DNA of 64,000 nt, taken from positions 3,286,001-3,350,000 of the forward strand of contig CM082591.2 of NCBI GenBank assembly GCA_040954595.2, read 5' to 3'. The notes below the pieces were generated by a model that ran no database searches, was not told where the DNA came from, and was given only the letters and a program-made list of their open reading frames with translations. The number at the start of each line of letters is the position of its first letter. Position 1 is the first letter of the stretch. The stretch comes from Balanoglossus misakiensis (taxonomy: Eukaryota > Hemichordata). Positions 10,385 to 47,399 of the stretch are shown here, one piece after another. The position numbers and the translations under genes are program-made.

Positions 10385-13300
10385 TTGATTGGGTTTCTCA
10401 TCTCCATGGCAACACATTGTCATCACAAAAGTATCTAGGCCACACAAAAATAGTTCTCTGGTTTGAAGGGGTATGACAAATTACTTTTTTTTACACAAAT
10501 GAAGATTTTTTTTCAGGTACAGGCAGTGTTTGTTTGGATGTGAAGTACAAAACTATTAACTAGCCAGGTGAGTATGTATGCTCCTTAAAACACATTCTGA
10601 ACAGAAAACACAATTTACAGAATTATAAAAAATGGCTTGTGTGAATGTTTAGGAAGTTAGCATAAGTTTATCCCCTTCATTGAAAATGCTTTAGTCCGAC
10701 CCAAGTGTTTACAATAACATGGGGGTAACCATACATAGGGAGATAGAGATGGCGAGGTTAAATTGTCAAAAAAATCACATCTTGTACATGTATATCTTGT
10801 GAAGCATTGTATCCAATGTAATGATTTCCCACAATGTAAATTTATGGAAATTATGCAAATCTACTACTACCTCAAAGCCTATTCTTGCAAGTTTATTGGT
10901 CATTGCCATGGTAAGATGCAAATTTCAGTATCTTGTTTATAAAGTGTACAATGAAAGTTGCTTGCCTCAAAAAGTTGGGTCTCTGAAACATTGGTATTAT
11001 AATATTGCACATTTGGTCATTTGTTTTCAGATCATATAAAATTGTACATTTTTAAGTAAGGGTCATTACCTGTAATTGTTTATAATTTTGCTGAAGGAAA
11101 TGGTTTGCATGGCTGTTTTGAATGTACGAACAAATTTAGTTGATTCTTAAATTATAAGGCTTTATTGTATATATCTTTCCCAAGCTGCCAAATGTAAGCT
11201 GCAGTTATAAATAATTCAAACATTAGCAGCATGTCATGCGCTGAATTTTCAATATGAAACTGTCTGGCTTTTTAGACGTTTGTGGTCTTACGGTGGGAAC
11301 ACAATGGACAGGGCTAAAAAGTTGCAATTCCTTCATTTAGCATAGGTAATTATCTTTGTCCGACTCTGACAAAATTAAGCGTGTGAAACTAGCTGTTTAT
11401 AGGGCACATCCGTTAGGCTTATTGTCCAATGATAAACTTGACCATCAAACACTGGCTTGTGTGTCATGCGACAGTTGTAACAGACACGTCACAAGAGACA
11501 AAATACACAAATGACTTATAAACGTAAACCAATACGCGATGCATGTTAACCAAGGGTGCGTGAATTCGCTAATAATCCAGTTCTAAACTACATTTGACAA
11601 GGGTTAATTATTTTTACATGACAACTAAATAATGCTAAAATACCAGACTGGGATGTCAAATTGTTGGAGACATGACATAAATAAAAGAAATAGATGATGT
11701 GCGCAATTAGTTTAAGAAACACCACCGTCGCTAATGCAAAACATTGAGAGCAAAATCAGGTCAAAATATTGATATTGAAATAACGTTTCCATTGTTTCAG
11801 GCAGGGCTTTCAAAAGTACTTGCAGTAATCAGTCTAAAGTGTAGTTAATTAAAAATTACAGCCACAAGTCAACAGTTCACATTTACCGGTTTCCATGTAG
11901 CACTCTGCCTGAAGTACCATCTGATATGTTCGTTTTCCTGTCCAGGACCTAGTCTTTCACAAAGACCTATTTTGCATACTATGAAGGTACGTTAAGTGCG
12001 TAGGATAGATGTCATTCCACCAAACTACATCAAGCAATGTATCAAATAGGAACAGACTCTATTTCCAGAACACAACTTGCTTCCTTTTGCAGAAGATAGC
12101 AAAACACACTGAAACATTAGATGGGAATTTTCAGTATCTAATGTTAAAGCTTGTTGGAAGAAATAGCTAACTTGATGTGCTTCACATTGCACTTGCAATT
12201 CAATATTCAATTATATTTGCCGCAAATAAATTGCAGAAATCTCAGTTGCTCCGGATCAATTGCACATGTTTCTACCAGTATGTTGCTTATGCGATTTTGC
12301 AATTCATTCTAGACACTGATCTAAAGTATGGCAGATTAAGCAGTATGCTGCATGTGGTTTGAAAGAACTCTAACCAGTCTAAACCTGATCAAACCGGTTG
12401 AAGTTATGAGAACCCCTGATTATAACAGTTCCCCCTTGTCTCTGTGTCAAAAAAGCTTAGTTATCGTACTGCATACAAGCAACAGAAATATTTAAGGACA
12501 GAAGCAATCAATATTTTAACTTAAGTTTTATGGTCTTTGGCATATTATTTCTCATTTGGTCAGTATTGTAAAATGTGATCTTGTTCATGTACTGACAATC
12601 ATTGCCACAGGTTGGTATGGTACTTAACTACAAAATGTACACAGAAAGAATTGAAACTCTTTTGATTTGCCAATTTCGTGGAAAAAATGCATACACAGGT
12701 CTTAAACAAGAACGTTGCACAGGCCAACATAGGTCTTCATTCAGATCCAGATCCCTCTAACATAACTTGCATGTTCCTTGAGAAGATTTTACCAAATCAA
12801 ACTCAATCTGCGATATAAATATGTTAATCTGCTTAAGTAGGGGACACCAAATTGGCGATACATTTGCTTCAAAGACTACTTTCCTAAATTAACCTGGTAA
12901 GACTTTCTTTGTGATTTGTTATGTAACTGCTTCGAAAAAATTACTATTTCTGGTGAAAAACACTAAATCTTGAACTTTTTATACATCTCTGAAAATCAAA
13001 GACACCTTGCATATTTGTAACTGTTTGCTGTTTTCATTTGCATTTTCAAAAGTCTGTTAATTTAACACAGACAAGTTCATTAACTGTAACACTTGCAGCC
13101 CATTTCTGCTCCAATATAATTTTCCCTGTGAAATGGATGTCATACAAAAATTTAAAATGGTTAAAAAAAATTCATGCTCCTATTTACAATAATTCCTTGT
13201 TGTTTGCATTGGCACGTTCTTGATCTAGCTTACCTATTTGCACAATGACAAAGTCCTGTTCACGCGACTCAAACCAGCTCAAACTGGTTTGAACCAGTTC

Positions 13301-13965
13301 TCAAATTCACAGTTTGCACTAAGTGATAGTAGTACTTCAACATGGCAATTTAACCACTTGATTCCCTCTCAAAATACAATCCCCTTTTTCCAATAAAATT
13401 CATAAATTATCCTTCTAAACTTAATAATAAAATAAAAAACAATTTAGGAAAAATACACTCTGATTGTAAATACACTATGAACATGGACTGAATTAAGTAC
13501 CGGTCCTGGTAGTACAGAACAATATAAACATATAGTTTCAACATATACAGATACACGGAAAAGTAAGAACAACTCGGAGGACATATGTTTCAACATAGTG
13601 GTGTAACACTGACAAAATTAAACTTAATATTAATACAATGGAATAAGTTAGTTTCTGTGATATTTTGCCCGCAACTTCATTCAGAGCATTTCGGATGTTG
13701 AAAGCAATTCTCAAAATATTTGATTACCTTACATACTGCCCAGTTGTGGCTTGACCAAAGCTGCACCATCTGAACTTGATGAAACTGGATGAAAGTTATA
13801 TTCTTCCAATACCTGCGGCAAGTACATAAGGTATGTATTCCAATGACGCCATTTTGAATATCTGAATAGGATGATTCCATGTATGACTTCTCTGCCTGTG
13901 ATACAAGTTGTTTTGCTAAAAAAAATTCCATTTTCCTATTAAAATTGTATATGATTAATATAGCA
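10385..13965 (-). other. Probable BRSK 3' UTR / downstream flank
   Basis: AT-rich sequence with no conserved coding region. It follows the BRSK stop codon directly on the minus strand. The 112-aa minus frame at 13677-14015 overlaps the last BRSK exon in another frame and has no recognisable features. Short dyads such as AACCAGCTCAAACTGGTT near 13271 are present. Confidence 0.45.
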
Positions 13966-40010
<26,045 letters not shown>

Positions 40011-41379
40011 ATCTCATGAATCCAATATTACCAAATCCTTGAAAGAAAATAAAATGGGGTATCTAGAATTAAGTTGTGCGGGGATATTATGTAGCCACTC
40101 AGCGGAGACTGAATTTCAGTTCAGCCGCCATTACATCTAAATACGTCATCCGGGTACTTTGAGGAAACACCTATTGAATTATTCATGAGGTTGGCAATAC
40201 GAGATAAGTAGGTTGCTGTTGACAACAACGTCATAGTTTTTATTAATGAAAACTTAATATATAGACCAATACAAACGCCTACAGACCAAATATCAAAGCT
40301 TGGTTTATGCGTTTAATGTAGATTGAAATACAATTTTACTTCATCAACAGATCTCATCGACCGATCATTTATATGGTAACCACAAGTAGGCTATATCTGT
40401 AGAAGAAAACAATATTACAAGTGCCGTACAACAATCAAAAATGTCGTCATGCATTAGTCATCAATGCCCTTGTATTGGAAATATTGTTTTTGGTATTGGC
40501 AAATTGCCTACTTGATTCTTTCCAATCGATTGCCTTTGGCATTGACGTAAACGTATCCTGGTGATATTGTTTTCGAGGACGTCACCTCTAAAAATTACAC
40601 GCACAGATACAATTTCACCACTGGTCTTCACATGCCCCAGTCTTTAATAGGCTGCTCCCAATCGTTCCTGGACATATGTCGTTAAAACTTGTTGACGCGA
40701 CTAGACTATATCGGTGTTTTTCTTTTCCATTTTCCACCCCATTATTGTCCGTTCTATATACCGAACAATGAGACGCTGTTTTTCTCTGGGTCGATCAATG
40801 ATACTGGTTTACTACAAGAATAGGTTGTACATTCATTGACAGCGACCTAGGCCTTAATATGCATGTAGGTGTGTACATGGATATAATACTAGAATAGTAC
40901 ACGCATCAATAGTCTGTTCTCTATGAACTCGACCCACATCGCAAATAAAACCCTGACAACAGGCCTGGACAACTGTTTGAATAAGAAACAACTAACATGG
41001 TACCAACGTGCCTACAAGATACCATTCGCGGGTAACATTATTAACTTATTTTTGTAGTTTGAATACTTCTATTTGTTTCAAAGATTTGAGAGCTACCGAT
41101 TCACTTTTTTTAAGTCATGCGAAAGTAAAAAAAAAAGCACACGACTCATAGGCGACCCATCATCACACGTACACACGTGCATACACGCGGTGATGTAGAG
41201 CGCATGTCAAAGCAAAACTCCTTTTAAATCAACCCTGTATTTCGTTGGCGCATCGCCAAGGGGCAGACATGAGGACATCGACATAGCCTACACGAAGTGT
41301 CTAATTGTTCCCATCAATGTCACGATATCGATTCAATGTACAGGGCAGTCCGGACCAGATCCCGTAACTCGGAGATGCG

Positions 41380-41386
<7 letters not shown>

Positions 41387-41412
<26 letters not shown>

Positions 41413-41414
41413 AC
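41387..41414. repeat. (CT)n microsatellite
   Basis: Near-uninterrupted CT dinucleotides with a single TTT break, in the region between BRSK and GRIN1. Confidence 0.9.
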
Positions 41415-42779
41415 GGTGGCGCACTCTCAGGGAAGTGGGGTAGGCCTATCCATGCATGCTCGTTTCTCACAATTTCACGACAGGGATGTTGCTTTTTCTC
41501 ACATGGTTTTCACTGACTTTGATGATAAACAGAAAAAAATGAAGTTCAAATATGAAGTTTAACCCATCCTTTTCCATATAATGCTGAAAGACCAAAATAG
41601 TTTAGTTGAACCGGTACGGTTCGTATGTCACATACGTACAGTTTACTGAGTAAGCAATTTAATTCATGTCGTTGGGTGGCGCTATTATCGATAGCCTTGT
41701 CAGATTTGCCACCAGCACCGTGGCCGGCTGTGGCTACGAGAAAAAATATAAATACCTTTCCCTGTACATTCAAAGCTCAAGTTTTAGCTTTATGAATTTT
41801 TTTTCGACAAAATGCGACACGATTTGATCTTTACGACACAACAAAGTTGTTGAAACTTTCTCTCTGACCGACTGGACTCATGCGACCAATATGCGCATTT
41901 CTGACCAGTTTCAGATGCGACGTCGATCGACTGAATTTTACTCACCAAATTAAATTAATTTTCAAAGATTTTTCAGCTGTTGCAGTCATATTTTGAGGCA
42001 GTCGAAATTATCGTTGTCATCTGGACTTGAGAATCATACATTCCTTACAGATGTAACGACAAGCGTATAGATTATTATATCTATCTAGAAGTCCTAGGCG
42101 TTCGTCAGATTTGGGAGTGAAACGAAAGAATGATAGCCGCAAAAACAAAATGGGTTCTAGAATGTCGATCTTGTTTTCAGATGATGGTGTGAAAACATAC
42201 ATATTACCGTAAGTTCCTCGTACAGCTAACAACTCCATGGTATATGGGCCTAGATTCGCTAACTTGCAAGCAAGTTTCCCTATTATAACAACCTTCTTCT
42301 TTCAATTTAAAAACACCACAAGTATTAAATTCACAATGCAAATATAAGGTATGTGACTAACATTTCAAATGTGAGTGAAAATCTAGGGTTTTTGGCGAGT
42401 GGAAAACGTCAAAAGTTGCAACTGATTTAGGCCTAGAGCTAAATCATCATGTGATGTTTTTAGGCCTATAACAAAAATGAAAACCATGTCCCTGTAAAAG
42501 TCTATCTGACGATTTGGAAGAGGAAATCTGATATAGGCCTAAGCTTTATTAAAACTCGAACGAATTTGAAACGACGCATCGAACAAAATGAGTACCAGCA
42601 GATGGTTGCAGCTAGTTTGCATCGCATCGCCCTCATCGTACGTACGCACTCTCCTCCCATCCAGTGACGTCATTTGATGTCGGTTTCATCCATCATTTCA
42701 AGATGGCGCTGTGTGATGAAAGTGATCCTGTCTGGGCGCATCGATTATTTTAAACAGCCCCATCATCCGCGCTCTTACC

Positions 42780-43135
42780 AGGACGTGTTTAATTATATGT
42801 GGATAGATGTTGGGTGACAGAGCTTCCTTCAGGGGCCAGTGTCTTTGAATTTGCGCCATTCGATGTGCGGGAAGCCACGGTAAAAAGGTACGTACGTAAC
42901 ACATCTCAATTTCTCTTCTGATTTCTATGGCGGAGAGCTGAGGTGATGTTGATCTGTAGTCGATGTCATACCATCGACGCCGTCCTATATTCAACGACAC
43001 ACCGCTCTCTGATTCCCAGATCACGGTTTCAAACGTCAAGATTTTCTTGATCGCATGAGCGGTCACAGATTTCGATGACCGACGTTTTATAAAAGGATAA
43101 CGATGATGATTATTCACCAGTGAAATTTCCAATCG
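42780..43135 (-). promoter_or_regulatory. Candidate BRSK promoter / non-coding first exon region
   Basis: CpG-rich by eye. A strong minus-strand donor, CTG|GTAAGAGC, would end an exon at 42779; an exon here could splice to the acceptor at 40038-40039. A palindromic CRE, TGACGTCA, sits just downstream at 42665-42672. The transcription start is not identifiable from sequence alone. Confidence 0.35.
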
Positions 43136-44096
43136 TGTAGGGTGTACGTGCTATATGCGCGTTCGTGACATCCGTGTGGATGGATTTCAAACTCTATCTA
43201 CCGCCGAGGGCCCGGCCTTCGGATGCGGGGGAATTTCGGGATGTGGATCCATGATCCAGTGAGGCCCACCTCGCGTTGTATTGGTGACCGTGACTACAAT
43301 AGATGTCGTTTTATCCAGCGTGACATATCAGCGTTGTGTGGAAAGGGATATTAACATGGCAGTCGACAAAACTGCAAACAATGACGACCTTCAGAATTCT
43401 GTACTGGATGGAGCGGAAGGCCAAATATAGGGCACAGTGTGATCGGTTGTGCGGGCAGTCGTTTGTGAGTCGTGACGAGTCTTTTAATGAAACGTACAGC
43501 TGGTTAAAATAAATCTTTCCCTTTTCTCCTTTCTGGTGTTGTTTTATTTGTTGATTTTTAAATTATAACTAATGTCAAAATTTATAAAGAAGCACCCAAC
43601 ACAGGCACCCAGATGCCATAAGTTTTTGTGCCACACACATACACACATTACTGGTATCTACATGTATATTTTAACATGCATTATGACTAACTATTACAAT
43701 TAGTGTAAGTTTTGAATAAACAAGTTACAATGTTACATTGTAATGAGCATGCAATTAACATAAAGTTTTACATAACAATATAGTTGTTATGTAAATTTCT
43801 ATTGTTTTGGCAAAATGAAAGTGGTGGCTATACAATTGCACTGGGGAGAAACCTGGAACTGAAAAATTTATACATCAATTTTGATGACAAATCCTTCACC
43901 GGTAGCAAGGTATTATTTTCTCATTTCACGCATATCTAGTTCTGTATTAACACATGCATATTTAAACCTGACTCATCAAATATTCGTGAGATATTAAATT
44001 TGTATTTTATGAGTCTAACACGTTTGATTTTTTTATTAGTAGAATACTGTAAAACGGGAATTTTGGCGAATGATAAATATTCGCAAAATTCTCTGT

Positions 44097-44164
44097 TTAG
44101 AGGTCCAACTTCACTATAGATAGAAAGCAATGGATTTGGACCAAACCATGGTGGTGAGGGGGTA
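44097..44164. repeat. Dispersed 'TTTGGACCAAACCATGG' element, forward copy
   Basis: Runs from TTAGAGGTCCAAC through ATTTGGACCAAACCATGG to GGTGAGGGGGTA. It forms an inverted pair with 44248-44303, about 85 bp away. Confidence 0.85.
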
Positions 44165-44247
44165 GAAGCCAGCTCTTAATAATATGTGGACCTGTTATGT
44201 ATAGACCAGAGCCAGACTATTTTCTTCTAGGTATAGTAATGTCCCTT

Positions 44248-44303
44248 TAACCCTTTAACCACCATGGTTTGGTCGAAATACATTGTTTTCTATAATAGAG
44301 TTA
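44248..44303. repeat. Dispersed 'TTTGGACCAAACCATGG' element, reverse copy
   Basis: Reads TAACCCTTTAACC, ACCATGGTTTGGTC and ATTGTTTTCTATAATAGAG. Its reverse complement aligns with the copies at 34508 and 44097. Confidence 0.85.
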
Positions 44304-46762
44304 CACCATTATGCAAGGGAACGAGGGTGAAATGGTTAAATACATGCAAGATCTCTGATATCAGTCGCTGCTTGGACCAAGCTCTGCAAAACACAAAAAG
44401 CTGTGTTGCAAAGGATATAATTGATTTATCCTTATCACAAATTCTTCCATTAATCCTATGTCCTTGCAAGATATGACCCAGTGGAGTCACTTTGTGTTAT
44501 CGACCATTCAACATTTTTACAGCCAGACACAGTTAATTTATCAATGCTACTACATTTTACGAATTCCAACGTGCACTTTAGATTGTATTAAATTATCATG
44601 TGTTCACCATGCACATACATACCCTGTCAGAAGCTGTCTTTCTGTGTAAAGTTCACACTTCATTAATATTTTCGTCAAATGTAGTGTTATTAATTTACCC
44701 CACTTATTTTGCATTACCTGTATGAAATATATATTCCTGTACTTTATCATTATTAATTTAATTACCAATTGATTGTTATTAGTCGACTGGTAATTACATT
44801 GCGCATGCTGACTTAGTCATAAACCTGTGTACATGTCTCTAGCCCTACAGCACCATTAATAATGTGTAGATATAGCTGGCTTTAGTCCTCTATGCCAAAC
44901 ATATATTTCTGTGTACACTGTATAAATTTATATATAGGTAATTGTATGTATTAGCAACAAGGTATACAGAGGTTTTTCACTGCAAACTGTTCAGTTTGAT
45001 TAATTCTGTTCCCTAATTCCCCTAATTTGTTATTTTAAATTAAAATTTAGAATAAAAAACTGGGGAGGGGGCACCATTTTGATTGAGAGAGCTAGAGTTT
45101 CCTGAATCTGGAATAGGGAGATGTCACTGAAATTGGGATTTCCTCCACGATTTTGAATTTAAACCTGTGAGGCTGGATTGTGATTCAGGTCACAGAGTGC
45201 GAGAGATTTGATTCCAGAGTGACCTCATATGCATGGTGCTTGCTCTGAGTTTCACATGATTAAATCAAGGCGACGATACTTGCACCTGTACTATACAGGA
45301 GAGAGAGAGAGAGAAGACATCCTTCGTCGCTTGTCTAACAAGCACTAGCATAACTTATTGACGAGGAATGCGAGCCCGTCGACTTTCCATCAAGAATATC
45401 ATAACAGAAACTTTAATAGACGCATTCCAAGCATAGCAGATGCGTCTCATTCATTTCATCTTGCAGATTTTCCCATACCGAACTGTAGACCTCTGGGCCG
45501 AACACATAACTTTTATTGTCACGTCTCCAAGTACAGGATTATCAGTAATCTTCATTACTATGGTGTTAATGCCATGTTTGTAAATGTATAGCACACACCA
45601 CTTGTACTTTGCACTATGCCATTAAATTAAAGGACTACAATCACCAACCCTAATTTAATTTAAAAACCCTTAAGAGTGTCTACATCTTTAATGACCATGA
45701 AGTGATGCTTTATCATTCTGTGAAATAATTTTGTGTGTGTCTGTTTCAAAGACATAAATGTTTGTTGTCTTGTATGAAATCCAAATATCACAAAATTTTA
45801 ACATGGTCTATTGCTTTGAATTTTGTTAGAAATTTGTCTCCTATATTGAAAGAAGTAAGTGAAAACAGCATCGTTATTTTTTTACCAGAGTAGAGATGAA
45901 ATTTGATCACATTGGCGCGGAACATTAAAGTTATACACCATGTAACTATGCATGTAGGCTTGTCAAATTCCATCAGATTCACAGGAATTTCTCTGTGATG
46001 AACCTGTCTCCTGTTTAAGTCTCTGCAGACATGTTTTTAATTATTCAGTTTCCGGGTCAGGAATATGCAAATGACTTTGGCCAAGCTCTCATTTGCGTCG
46101 TGTAGTCATTTTTTATCGCTTTTTGGGAGTGTGCATGGCGATCACTAGCGCGACCCTTGCACTGTCCTCTGTGTAGTATTCAACCACTACGCCGCAACCT
46201 TGCCATTGTAGTTAGAGATCGCCCGCTCTCTGAGAGAGATCCCTTATCTGTATGTAAGCATTCACTCTGACAGCGTTTCAAATCCTGATTGGAAAGTCTG
46301 GCGGAAATTACATCCTGTCGTATGCCTGTGTCGGGTCGTAGTTCAGCAGATCCAATCAAAATGCTAATTGGGTTGTAGCCTCATATGGATTTTGATCGAA
46401 AGTCGGATTCTGATATTCTTGTGAAAATTATGATGACTAATTTATTTCATTATTTTTCTTTTCTATACTAACAGGTCCAGTGGTTATAATCCTTCCCCGT
46501 CGTTTTCGTGGTCTGATAAATTTTGAGAAAAATTTAAATAGTGGTGGTGAAGATATCTTCCATGGAAGTCATGTAACTGTGATCATCATTTGACGAAAAA
46601 TTTTAATTTATACATGGACTTCAAGAGAATATTTATGTCTGGACAACCTGTTTGTCTGATATGAGCCCAAAGCGTGTGTTGTTATCTGGTCGTCTGATTT
46701 CCTCCAGTAATTTTATCATTGTGCATCCAGAGATTCAAATCTGCAGTCTCGGGGGTCGTATT

Positions 46763-46769
46763 TATAAAA
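46763..46769 (+). promoter_or_regulatory. TATA-box match upstream of GRIN1
   Basis: TATAAAA lies about 220 bp before the GRIN1 start codon, so a transcript starting near 46795 would have a 5' UTR of about 190 nt. TATA matches are common in AT-rich DNA. Confidence 0.3.
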
Positions 46770-46878
46770 AGTAACGTCGGGCTCTGAGGAATCAATCATT
46801 GCTGTGTTTATAGTCGAGGTACAAGCGTTTGCGACTAGCTCTCTTGAGTGGACGTGAATAAAAACTCAGTCATTCTGG

Positions 46879-46902
46879 ATGAGCTGAAGGATGCAGCAGT
46901 AG
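46879..46902 (+). promoter_or_regulatory. Two minimal upstream ORFs in the GRIN1 leader
   Basis: ATG AGC TGA (46879-46887) and ATG CAG CAG TAG (46891-46902) precede the GRIN1 ATG by about 85-105 nt. If the leader includes them they would dampen translation of the main frame. Vertebrate GluN1 leaders are known to be translationally controlled, but these particular uORFs are only an inference. Confidence 0.35.
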
Positions 46903-46985
46903 CTGGATTTGTGTGTGGCGATTTGACGATCTAGGATTCGGCGTTTTTAGTCGAAACTGCGCGACTGAAATAATTATCCGCAATA

Positions 46986-47399
46986 ATGGCCGAGATGGCG
47001 CACCACTGCCTGCGGTTGTTCATATCCGCGTGGATTCTCGCGGCGACGTTTTTCCGGTCTTCCTGCCAGACCGACGGACGAGAACTGGAGGTCATCAACA
47101 TCGGGGCGATGCTCAGCTCCGAGGACCTAGAGGGGGGATTCTACGACGCCATCGACGAAATAAACGAGGATATGCCGGAGAAGCGGAAACTGAACGGCAC
47201 CTTCATGATGATGGACGCCAATCCCATACAGTTGGCCTTGTCTGTGTGTCAGAACCTGGTTTCGCAGCAGGTGTATGCCGTGATCGCGAGCCACCCTCCG
47301 GCGTCGGATTTGTCACCCGTTTCAATCTCCTACACCTGTGGCTTCTACAGAATTCCCGTCATTGGAATCAGCTGCCGGGAATCCATATTTTCCGACAAG
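46986..47399 (+). CDS. GRIN1: GRIN1 coding exon 1 (signal peptide, start of amino-terminal domain)
   Basis: Residues 1-138. MAEMAHHC is followed by a hydrophobic stretch, [13 protein letters not shown], consistent with a signal peptide. Then come [11 protein letters not shown], typical of the GluN1 bilobed domain, and [17 protein letters not shown]. Donor AAG|GTAAAA. The exon is far richer in GC than the flanks. The ATG in ACAATAATGG is the first in frame. Confidence 0.96.

Larger units (their letters stand above)
40038..46794. other. Shared upstream region between the divergent BRSK and GRIN1 genes
   Basis: About 7 kb separates the two start codons. It holds the probable BRSK non-coding exon(s) and promoter (about 42.6-43.4 kb, CpG-rich), a CT microsatellite, a GA tract near 45300 and an inverted pair of the dispersed element (44.1-44.3 kb). 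No conserved coding sequence is present. The 144-aa minus frame at 42698-43132 has no recognisable similarity. Confidence 0.7.

Noticed and set aside
42698-43132. 144-aa minus-strand frame in the CpG-rich upstream block
   Set aside because: No similarity I recognise. It coincides with a probable non-coding exon or promoter, and GC-rich sequence yields longer open frames by chance.
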